The translations under genes were made by a program, and so were the position numbers. Of a stretch of 23,861 bases of DNA, positions 1 through 7,200 are shown piece after piece. The stretch is from an uncultured Eubacteriales bacterium (GTDB lineage Bacteria > Bacillota > Clostridia > Oscillospirales > Oscillospiraceae), in NCBI GenBank assembly GCA_900554705.1, contig USIH01000013.1:1-23861 (forward strand), read 5' to 3'. The notes below the pieces were generated by a model that had not been told where the DNA came from, did not search any database, and saw only the letters and a program-made list of their open reading frames with translations. Position 1 is the first letter of the stretch. Every line of letters starts with the position of its first letter.

Positions 1-858
1 GATTTTTCCTATTATTCCGTTCTTGCCGACGATTGTCAGAATGCTCAGCGCAACGTCCTCGATTCCGTACTCGCCGTGCATCATAGACGAAACGGTCATC
101 GACGTGTCTGCCTCGGAGAAAATACATTTTACAATATGGCATACGGAGACTGCGACGGCGTAGAAGGTCGCGCCCTTGGACTTGATGACCTGCGCGCCGG
201 ATTTTTTGACGAAGGCTTCCACCTCGGCATAATCGCGATTCCATTCGATGCGGTCATGGTCGGGTGAGTTAAAGGCGTAGGAGTCGATGTGATTGTTTGC
301 AATATGTACGAGCGACCAAGGGACAAAGGAGGAGTCGCCGTGCTCGCCGTATACATGAGCGTGGACATTGCGCGGACTGATGCAAAAGCGCTTTGCAAGC
401 TCCGATTGCAGGCGGCTCGTGTCAAGAATGGTGCCGGAGCCGATGATCTGATGCTCGGGAAGTCCGGAGGTCTTGGTAAACACGTAGGTCAGAATGTCTA
501 CGGGGTTGGAAACAATGATGTAAATGGCGTTCGGCGCGGCCTGAACGATCTTCGGCGTGATGTCCCGAAGGATCTCAACATTCGCCTGTGCCAACTCCAG
601 CCGCGTCTGGCCGGGCTTGCGCGGCAGGCCGGAGGTGATGATCACGATGTCGGAGGTTGCCGCTGCGCTGTAATCGCCGGAGCGCACGATAGCGGGGGAG
701 CAGAAGGGCGCGCCCTGATAGATGTCCAGCGCTTCGCCAAAGGCCTTTTCCTTGTTGATGTCGATCAGGACGATCTCCGTTGCGATCCCTTGGATCATGA
801 GGTCGTTTGCGATGGTAGCGCCGACGCTTCCGGCGCCGATCACGGTGATCTTGCTCAT
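1..858 (-). CDS. ldh: L-lactate dehydrogenase (LDH/MDH superfamily), 3' end outside window
   Basis: Reverse-strand reading from the ATG at 858 gives 286 codons still open at position 1; about 30 C-terminal residues of a typical 315-residue LDH are missing. It interconverts pyruvate and lactate with NADH in the cytoplasm. Seen: Rossmann GAGSVGA at residues 8-14, D33 after beta-2 (NAD preference), SNPVD at 117-121, DTSR at 146-149 (Asp168/Arg171 equivalents) and GEHGD at 171-175 (catalytic His173). The specificity loop reads GLPRKPGQTR (77-86), so the residue equivalent to Gln102 of LDH is Arg80, the residue typical of malate dehydrogenase. Thr in KGATFY matches the LDH-type Thr246. I call it LDH from overall resemblance to clostridial LDHs, but malate/oxaloacetate activity is possible. 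An AAGGAGAG ribosome site (865-872) lies 6 nt upstream of the start. Confidence 0.88.
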   Translation of the reverse strand, partial: MSKITVIGAGSVGATIANDLMIQGIATEIVLIDINKEKAFGEALDIYQGAPFCSPAIVRSGDYSAAATSDIVIITSGLPRKPGQTRLELAQANVEILRDITPKIVQAAPNAIYIIVSNPVDILTYVFTKTSGLPEHQIIGSGTILDTSRLQSELAKRFCISPRNVHAHVYGEHGDSSFVPWSLVHIANNHIDSYAFNSPDHDRIEWNRDYAEVEAFVKKSGAQVIKSKGATFYAVAVSVCHIVKCIFSEADTSMTVSSMMHGEYGIEDVALSILTIVGKNGIIGKI

Positions 859-882
859 TATGATCTCTCCTTAAGTCTTTAT

Positions 883-896
883 TTGGCTCACGCCAA
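883..896. promoter_or_regulatory. Small palindrome in the ldh leader, possible operator
   Basis: TTGGC-TCAC-GCCAA lies between the predicted -10 and the ribosome site of the dehydrogenase gene. The arms are only 5 bp. It does not match the TTGTTAA-n4-TTAACAA Rex operator often found near fermentation genes. Function is inferred from position only. Confidence 0.25.
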
Positions 897-910
897 TTCG
901 ATACATTTTT

Positions 911-939
911 ATCGTATCACACGGATGAAAAATTGTCAA
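911..939 (-). promoter_or_regulatory. Sigma-70-type promoter for ldh
   Basis: On the minus strand a perfect TTGACA -35 (934-939) is followed after 17 bp by TACGAT as -10 (911-916). The 3' edge of the -10 lies 52 bp upstream of the dehydrogenase ATG. The -10 is weak, the -35 ideal. Confidence 0.6.
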
Positions 940-955
940 TAGAAACCGCAGACGC

Positions 956-984
956 TTGCCTTATCTGTCTGGATTTGCTAAAAT
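956..984 (+). promoter_or_regulatory. Sigma-70-type promoter for ppa
   Basis: TTGCCT (956-961), a 17-bp spacer, then TAAAAT (979-984), followed by TAAGAAAAA and the ppa ribosome site about 15 bp further on. The homocysteine methyltransferase gene at 13917 has a closely similar promoter. Confidence 0.6.
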
Positions 985-1010
985 AAGAAAAACGGAATCA
1001 GGAGGACGAC

Positions 1011-1505
1011 ATGAAACACGACGTTGTAGAAGCAATCATTGAAATTCCCTACCGTTCGAGAAATAAGTATGAGATCGACAAGGCGAGTGGGCGCGTCCGG
1101 CTCGACCGCGTGCTGTATTCCGCGATGGGCTATCCCGCCGAATACGGCTTTTTGGAGCATACACTCGCGCCGGACGGAGATCCGCTGGACATCCTTGTCA
1201 TCGGGACGGAGCCGACCTACCCGGGCTGCGTCGTCCCCGCGCGAGTCATCGGCTACCTGACCATGACGGACGACGGCAGCGAAGACTATAAGCTGCTTGC
1301 CGTGGTTGATTGCGACCCGCGTTATGACAAGGTCAACGAGCTTTCCGATGTCTCGCCCTTTGTTTTGGAGGAGATTCGGAATTTCTTTGAGAATTACAAG
1401 CACCTGCAGAATATTGAAGTGATCGTGCGCGATTACCACAGCAAGGCCGAGGCGCTTGAACTGATCGAGCAGTCCCGCCGTAATTATGAGCAAAATGCAA
1501 AATGA
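1011..1505 (+). CDS. ppa: Inorganic pyrophosphatase, family I
   Basis: Soluble family I pyrophosphatase of 164 residues, close to the usual bacterial length. It hydrolyses diphosphate to two phosphates with Mg2+ in the cytoplasm and so pulls nucleotide and cofactor synthesis forward. Seen: the family signature DGDPLD at residues 55-60, whose three Asp residues bind metal, plus TDDGSEDYKLL (86-96), which holds the further metal-binding Asp and active-site Lys. The ATG at 1011 follows GGAGGA at 1001-1006. The gene has its own promoter and is divergent from the dehydrogenase. An insertion-sequence scar begins within 20 bp of its stop. Confidence 0.95.
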   Translation: MKHDVVEAIIEIPYRSRNKYEIDKASGRVRLDRVLYSAMGYPAEYGFLEHTLAPDGDPLDILVIGTEPTYPGCVVPARVIGYLTMTDDGSEDYKLLAVVDCDPRYDKVNELSDVSPFVLEEIRNFFENYKHLQNIEVIVRDYHSKAEALELIEQSRRNYEQNAK

Positions 1506-1530
1506 AATGGAGCGCCGCACGATGAACAGC

Positions 1531-1575
1531 ACCCCATTTGTTAGACAGTGTGATATAATGTCTAACAGATGGGGT
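1531..1575. repeat. 16-bp inverted repeat around the IS -10 region
   Basis: ACCCCATTTGTTAGAC (1531-1546) and GTCTAACAGATGGGGT (1560-1575) are inverted copies with one mismatch around a 13-nt loop. The loop holds most of a perfect TATAAT (1554-1559). The stem ends 7 nt before the orfA ATG, so it could act as an operator or block readthrough translation of the transposase. Confidence 0.7.
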
Positions 1576-1582
1576 GATTATA

Positions 1583-1763
1583 ATGCCAAAGGGAGTGCCG
1601 AACAAACGATACACGCCGGAATTCAAGAAGACGGTTGTAGAAACTATGATGAAAGAAAAGTTGAGTTACCGCGAAACAGCGAGACAGTTTGAAGTAAGCA
1701 GTGACACTCGGATCAGAGATTGGGAACGAATCTATCTGGAGGAAGGTTCTGAAGGGTTAGCCA
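1583..1763 (+). pseudogene. IS3-family transposase OrfA, N-terminal helix-turn-helix fragment
   Basis: From the ATG at 1583 the reading frame gives MPKGVPNKRYTPEFKKTVV, then a helix-turn-helix (SYRETARQFEV) and DWERIYLEEGSEGLAIER. This is the standard start of IS3-group OrfA proteins, which bind the element's ends and are joined to OrfB by frameshifting. After about residue 62 the frame stays open to 2137, but the translation is no longer transposase-like because it reads the EamA fragment out of frame. It is therefore a truncated, inactive copy. Confidence 0.8.
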
Positions 1764-1985
1764 TTGAACGGCCTTGCCACGGGCGCATCGTGGCTGTGCT
1801 ACTACAAGGCGCTGCAAGACGGCCTTGCCAGCGTAGTCGTTCCGATCGACAAGCTGAGCATTTTGGTGTCCATCGGTTTTTCAATATTCGTGCTGAAGGA
1901 GCGCCTTTCCAAAAAAGCGCTTCTCGGCCTCGGAGTGACCGTATTGGGTACGCTGATGATCATCATCACAAAGCTACCAACCTGA
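1761..1985 (+). pseudogene. EamA/DMT-family transporter, C-terminal fragment
   Basis: In a different frame from orfA, NGLATGASWLCYYKALQDG is followed by VVPIDKLSILVSIGFSIFVL, KERLSKK, and a final helix ending in IIITKLPT and a TGA at 1983-1985. This is the last repeat of an EamA (drug/metabolite transporter) protein, where the IDK and KE motifs are conserved. A stop at 1758-1760 lies directly upstream in frame, so only about 73 of roughly 140-300 residues remain and no start belongs to it. The tail overlaps the stop of the convergent flavoprotein gene by 12 nt. Confidence 0.75.
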
Positions 1986-3041
1986 CCGGTCTCCTGCGTG
2001 CAAGTACGGCTCTTTGCTTACCGTGCGGCGTATATGCGCGGCGAAGATGTCGAGCTTTGTCTCGATCCCTTCTTTTTGTGACACGGTCGCAAGATCGTTC
2101 CCCGTCTCCATCAGACAAAAATGCGGCGGGAGAATAGCGGTTTTGTTTAGACACATTGTCCCGAGGATCTGCCGCGCAACAAGGTCGCTGCCGGAATAGC
2201 CGGAGACGACGACGGCAAACAGGTACTTGTCGTACAGCGTGCTTTGCAGCAGCAGGCTGGTCAGCCGGTTAAACAGCGCTGTGATGTTGGCGCTCACCGC
2301 GTCGTTGTAATTTGGGCAGAGCAGCAGAAGAACGTCGCTCTGCGCGATGGCGGGCAGAATGGTCTCCGAGATCGCGCCGCCGTAAAAGCAGCTTCCGTTC
2401 TCGGCAAAGTGCAGACAGGTGCGATAGGAGCAGCCGCGGCAGTCGTGAATGGTTCCGTTTTGCAGCGAAAGCTCCGTGATTTGGAAGGTATCCTGCAAGC
2501 GCTCGCAGAGTGCCCGCCCCATCCAGAGCGTGCTCGAACGGCCGCTCTCGGACGAGTGCAGCATCAGCAGCTTGGGGCGGGTGTAGTGCGGCGGCTGAAA
2601 ATCGCGCAGGCGCTCGACAAGCTCGCGTGACCGCACGCGGTAGGTCTCCTCCCATGTCATGCCGCGCCTGCGGGCAAGAATTTGCTGATTGTAAAGCGAA
2701 CCGGTGCCCTCTACGGCGGGCTTCCCGAGGAAGAGGCATCCGGCGCCGTTCGCGGCAAGCACCATATCCTGCGCAAGCTGCTTGGTATACAGCTCGCACG
2801 TACCGTCGACGAGCAGTGCGCCGATGCTGCCCTCCATTGCTCCCTCGGACAGACGCAGACGGCGAAGCAGGCAAAGCGTCTTTTCGTCAAAGCCGCCGTC
2901 GTCCGTGCGCAGGGCAAAAAGCACGCGCCGCCCCAGCAGCGGAGCATCCGGCGCGAGAAAGCGGTGCTCGACCCCGTCCAGCGCGAAGCAGAGCGTCTGC
3001 TCCAGCCGGTCGCCGCCGGTGGGCATCAAAACGTCAATCAT
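1974..3041 (-). CDS. Flavodoxin-like (iron-sulfur flavoprotein-type) protein with extra N-terminal domain
   Basis: The ATG at 3041 gives 355 residues; GGAAGG stands 8 nt before it. A GTG at 3050 would add three residues but has no suitable ribosome site. Residues about 155-345 resemble NADPH-dependent FMN reductases / flavodoxin-fold proteins: LLMLHSSESGRSST is the phosphate-binding loop after beta-1, and LLLLCPNYNDAVSAN is the flavin-side loop. Between them DCRGC...C...C gives a C-x2-C-x4-C-x8-C cluster as in iron-sulfur flavoproteins. The N-terminal 150 residues (GRRVLFALRTDDGGFDE, GALLVDG, FLGKPAVEGTGSLYN) are unassigned; they resemble a second alpha/beta domain. It is the last gene of a three-gene overlapping operon and shares 8 nt with the gene before it. 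Cytoplasmic redox role inferred; substrate unknown. Confidence 0.75.
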   Translation of the reverse strand: MIDVLMPTGGDRLEQTLCFALDGVEHRFLAPDAPLLGRRVLFALRTDDGGFDEKTLCLLRRLRLSEGAMEGSIGALLVDGTCELYTKQLAQDMVLAANGAGCLFLGKPAVEGTGSLYNQQILARRRGMTWEETYRVRSRELVERLRDFQPPHYTRPKLLMLHSSESGRSSTLWMGRALCERLQDTFQITELSLQNGTIHDCRGCSYRTCLHFAENGSCFYGGAISETILPAIAQSDVLLLLCPNYNDAVSANITALFNRLTSLLLQSTLYDKYLFAVVVSGYSGSDLVARQILGTMCLNKTAILPPHFCLMETGNDLATVSQKEGIETKLDIFAAHIRRTVSKEPYLHAGDRSGW

Positions 3042-4254
3042 AGCAGACACCTTCCAGATCCTCCAGCACGCGGTCGATTCGGGCGACCAAGAGCGGATGG
3101 AGCGCTTCGCGCCGTGTCAGGATGCCCTGTGGCGTCGTGCGGCTCAGGCAGCCAAAGTAAGCTCCGCGCATCGGCACGGCGCTGTAGCATTCCTCCCCGC
3201 GCAGCAGGCGGAGCAGGCTCACGGCGGCGGAGGAGAGCGCGGGCGCAAGATAGGGCTTAAAGCCCAGCGCGCGCACCCGCATATTTGCGTCGGCCGTCAA
3301 TTCGCTCAGGTGTGACGAAAGCGCCGGATCATAGTTCTGCGGGTCGTTTGCGACGATCAGTTGCTTGCCGTGCGGGCCGTAGAGACGACCGCTTGAAAAG
3401 TCGATCCCTTCGCGGCGTGCCATGTCGGCGGCGTGCGCCGCCATGACGCCGAGGCCGAAACCGCGCACCTGTTCCGGCAGCAGACCGCACGCGTCAAAGC
3501 GGTCGTTTGCGTCTTGGTTGCTGTCTAAGAAGACACTGCGGCAGAGCAGATCCACCGGATCGGAGATCTGGCAGAACAGACCGGTAAAGCGCGCCTGCCG
3601 TGCCTGCTGTGCATAGCTGCGCAGCATCTCACGATTGCGCGCAAACTGTGCCATGCGCACATCGTCGACATCGGCGCCGAGCGCCGGAACGCCGCGCGAG
3701 GCGGTAAACAGGAAAAGGTCGCAGTCAAATAGCGCGTCCGGCGCGCAGCGCTCGACCGGCGCAAGCGGCGCCCCGTCAAGGGAGAGCACCTGATTCAGCT
3801 CCAGCTCATAGCGGCGGCAGAGCGCTTCGTTCGGGTCGTAGATCGCGAGGCGGTCGAATGCGCCGCCCAGCAGCTTCAGCGCGGTCAGAAGCGTTCCGCC
3901 GACGTCGCCCAGACCGACGAGCGTGACGCGCGGCTTTTTTTGCAAATGCATGGCGCAGAGCCAGTCGTAGCAGCGCGAAAAGGCGGTGTTGAGCACGGTC
4001 GCGCCGTGCTGCGCCACGGCTCTTCGCAGCGTTTCGGCCGCCTGTGCGGGCGCGGCGGGGAGCAGCGCGCTGCTGCCCTCCGGCTCTAAGGCTTCGTCTA
4101 TGGACGTGACGGCAAAGCAGCCGCGCGAACGCAGTGTGTCGCGCCTGACAGTCAGGCACAGAGGCGCAAACGGCGCTTCGACCGCGACGGCATCGCACGG
4201 AAAGCCGCCGCCAAGGTCACACAGACACCAGCCCCTCCAGCTTCTATACTCCAT
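3034..4254 (-). CDS. Divergent lactate/malate dehydrogenase-fold protein, probably catalytically altered
   Basis: 406 residues, longer than LDH because about 105 residues precede the Rossmann fold. Seen: GLGDVGG at 114-120, IYDPN at 138-142 with D140 placed for NAD ribose binding, FTASRGVPALGADVDD at 183-198 where LDH has its mobile specificity loop, SDPVDLL at 231-237 and YGPHGKQL at 292-299 with H295 aligning to the catalytic His. By eye, the LDH DTSR helix reads MAAH (271-274), so the substrate-binding Arg and proton-relay Asp seem lost. A standard 2-hydroxyacid reaction is therefore unlikely; NAD(H) sensing or a different substrate is possible. The ATG overlaps the stop of the 1506-residue gene by 11 nt and its own stop overlaps the flavoprotein start, so the three are translationally coupled. 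Confidence 0.8.
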   Translation of the reverse strand: MEYRSWRGWCLCDLGGGFPCDAVAVEAPFAPLCLTVRRDTLRSRGCFAVTSIDEALEPEGSSALLPAAPAQAAETLRRAVAQHGATVLNTAFSRCYDWLCAMHLQKKPRVTLVGLGDVGGTLLTALKLLGGAFDRLAIYDPNEALCRRYELELNQVLSLDGAPLAPVERCAPDALFDCDLFLFTASRGVPALGADVDDVRMAQFARNREMLRSYAQQARQARFTGLFCQISDPVDLLCRSVFLDSNQDANDRFDACGLLPEQVRGFGLGVMAAHAADMARREGIDFSSGRLYGPHGKQLIVANDPQNYDPALSSHLSELTADANMRVRALGFKPYLAPALSSAAVSLLRLLRGEECYSAVPMRGAYFGCLSRTTPQGILTRREALHPLLVARIDRVLEDLEGVCYD

Positions 4255-7200
4255 GGATCAGCCCTCCTTCGCTGCGTGTTCGATCCAGCATCAGTAGATC
4301 GTCCTCCAAATAGGCCGAGGCGGGAATGGAAAAGTCGTATTGCAGGCGCTTGCCCCGATCGGGAAGGCGCGGGCGCTCCAGCGCCTCGCCCAAGCGGCGT
4401 AACGTCAGCGCGGTGCTGAAAAGGCGCTGGTGTGCGCGCTCCAGCGCGCGCAGAACGGCAAAATCGTTTTCCAGCGCCGTGCGGCTCAGGGCGCGGACGG
4501 CATTTGGATCGGCGTCGATGAAGTGGCGCGGATAGATATAGGGAAGGATTAGATTTGCCGAGACGAGCATTCTGCCGGGGTTGCGGCGGTCGCTCACGGA
4601 GTCGCCGCCGATGAAGGGATAGAGCAGGCTTTCCGTTGCCCAGTAGTGCAGGTTCGGGATAAAGTATTCGCAGTCGACCGAACGGCGGCGGTCTTTGGCG
4701 AGATCGCGACCGCGGCCGGAGAGAATACCGACGATGATGCGGCTAATTTCCAGCCCCTCCTGCTCGAAGAGCGGGTTCAGCTTTCCGATGCGGTAGCCCT
4801 TATGCAGCAGATCGTCCACGAGAATGACCGGCCTGCGGAAGGATTTCAGTGTGCGCACCTGCGTCGGCAGCGGGCTGTAGCCCGGATATTCGACAACGGT
4901 AAAGCTGCTGCCGTCCGGCGCAAAGGACTTGTCGGCGTGCAGGGTCTTTGTGACGGTGTTCGGGACGACCTCGCCGGAGAGCACTTTGCCGTAGGGCACG
5001 CACATATATTCGCCAAGCGTCTTGCGGTCGGGGCATCGCAGAACGTGGTTGTGCTTCTGCACGCGGTACATCAGTGCCTGATTGAGCAGCTCCGCGTCGA
5101 AGCAAAGCAGCAGCTTGCCGGGGTAGAGCGCGGTCAGTGCCTGACGCAGGCGAGGGCGGGAACGCGCGATGGCCTGCTTTACCTCTGCGGCGTCTCGATG
5201 CGGCGCTTTTATACCGAGCAGCAAGTCTTCGATCAGCACCATCGGCGCACGCATATCCACGTAGTATAGATCCTCCTCGATCGGGACAAAGCCGAGCTGG
5301 CGCAGCGCCTGCTCCCACTGCGGCGCGCCTTGCGCGCAGCGGCACAGCGCATAGGTGTGGTCGTCGGAAAGACTGCGCACCAGCAGCTCGTTGAGCAGCA
5401 TCCGCAGATGCTCCTGCGGCATACCGGACGCGGCGGCGTCGACAAGCAGGAGCTTTCCGGAGGTGCGGCGCCGGACGGCGGAGCAAAGCTCCACATCGTG
5501 CAGCTCGTCAAACAGTCCCGCGATCGTCACGCTGTGTCCGCAGACCCAGCCGAGCGCGGTGCGCTTCTTGCGCGAGCGCAGCACCACGCAGCGGTGATCG
5601 TGCCACTGCGGCGGCACGGATGCGCTTGCCTCATGGGAGAAATACAGATCCTGCGGCGTCAGAACGTGCTTCAGGATCGGCGAGCGCAGGTACAGCCCGT
5701 ATTCGTAGATATACGCCTGCACAATGGGGTCGACCATGGCGGAAATGTCAAGATCTTTGTCGATGTCGTCCCGAATGCGGGTAGAGCTGATCTCCTCAAG
5801 CGGTATCGGGAGATTGAGTGTGATCACATTGCCGCGCAGTGTGTCGGGCGCTTGCGCGCCGGGACGGTGCACAAGTATGTGATCGAACCATGCGGCGCTG
5901 CCCGCCTCCGCCATTCGGTAAGCGGAGGCATTCTGCACGACGTCGCTGCCCGCCACAAGCCAGACGGGGCGCGCGGGGAAGCAGTCGCGCAGCGTTTGCA
6001 GGTCTGCGGGCACGGCAATATTGATCGGCAGATCGTCGGGGAATACATAGGCGTCCCACTGATCCGCAACGGACATTTGTACGATCTTGCGCCGCAGAAG
6101 CTTTGCGAGCGTCCGCTTGCTCCACGAAAACTCATCGACGGCGAGGTAGGTCTCAAAACCGCGTTTTGCGATCTGCTCGACAATGCCCTTGTGACTGGCG
6201 GTGAAGGGATCGAACGTCCCGGGGAAAAAGGCGACGGGACGCGGCGCTTCAAAGGCGCTCCCGTCTAACGTATGGTGCGTCATGAAGCGGTAAAGCTCAT
6301 TGAGCATCGCAGCGCGGTTAAAGAAGGTGAGCTGACCGGAGGAAGGCTCTGAGAGCAGCGTCAGCAGTTTCTTTGCGACGCGCGTGAAGCAGTATTCGCG
6401 CCGCTGCGGCGAAAGCGCCTCGTTGCCGATGACATCGTGACAAAGCACACACAGCGCGTTTTGGTGGATTGCGGAGTGGTAGTGCGCGACGCCGACCAGA
6501 AGCAGACCGAGACAGCGGTCGAGCATCTCTTTTCCCTCCGGCAGGCAGACGATCACGCTGCCCAGTGTGCGCAGCGCGGGCGTGACCGGACGCAGCGTTC
6601 CGGAGCGCAGCAGCCCCTCCAGATAGTCGACCGCCTCGGTCAGCTCCTTCTCCGGCAGGGAGCAGATCAGCTTTCCCAGATACACGGGGATAAAACGTGA
6701 GATCTGTTCCTGCCCGTTTTCCAGCTCGCGCAGAAGATCGACGCAGATCTCGTTGCGCTGATCCACAGAAAGAGATTCGGAGACTTGGATAAGCGCCTCG
6801 CCCGCGTGCTCCCGAACGGGCAGATGTTCGCTGACGGAGAGCAGGTTCGAAAGGTGCATCGCCGTGTGGAATGCGTTTTCCGGATGGTGCGCGACATCGT
6901 CGCACAGCATATCGATCTGGACGTTTTTCACGGTCCAGTGAACGGCATTTTTGAGGTTGCTCAGATAGAGCGCAGACGGTGCCTGTGTCAGCTCCGGCGC
7001 GGGAATGCCGCACAGGAGCTTTTCGCGCAGATAGGTGACGACCGGCTCTTCCTGCGGACAGGGCTGCGCGGCGGTGCGAAGGAACGCCTCGCTTGCGCAG
7101 GCGCGCAGGTGATCGACGCAGCGGATGGCGACCAACTGCCAGCGCGCAGTTGCACTGTGCAGCATATGCAAAATTGGCTCCTCCGCACGGGCAAAAAGTG

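Larger units (their letters stand above)
1523..1763 (+). mobile_element. Truncated IS3-family insertion sequence (left end plus part of orfA)
   Basis: The segment begins TGAACAGCACCCCATT, which looks like an IS3/IS150-type left terminal repeat. It carries the first third of an orfA transposase and ends abruptly where EamA transporter coding sequence begins at about 1764. No orfB and no right terminal repeat are present. The left boundary is inferred from the TG start and the inverted repeat. Confidence 0.6.

Noticed and set aside
883..896. A Rex redox-repressor site in front of the lactate dehydrogenase
   Set aside because: The palindrome TTGGC-n4-GCCAA does not fit the Rex consensus, so I list it only as an unspecified possible operator.
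289..942. A 217-codon plus-strand frame over the dehydrogenase gene
   Set aside because: Antisense of a clear LDH. The frame crosses the LDH start and promoter region and has no recognisable domain.
978..1532. A 184-codon minus-strand frame over ppa
   Set aside because: Antisense of an unambiguous pyrophosphatase with its own promoter and ribosome site.
5330..6268. Long plus-strand frames over the 1506-residue gene, including one of 312 codons
   Set aside because: Composition-driven shadows; the minus-strand protein carries the GTFDP and ISSTRIR motifs in this stretch.
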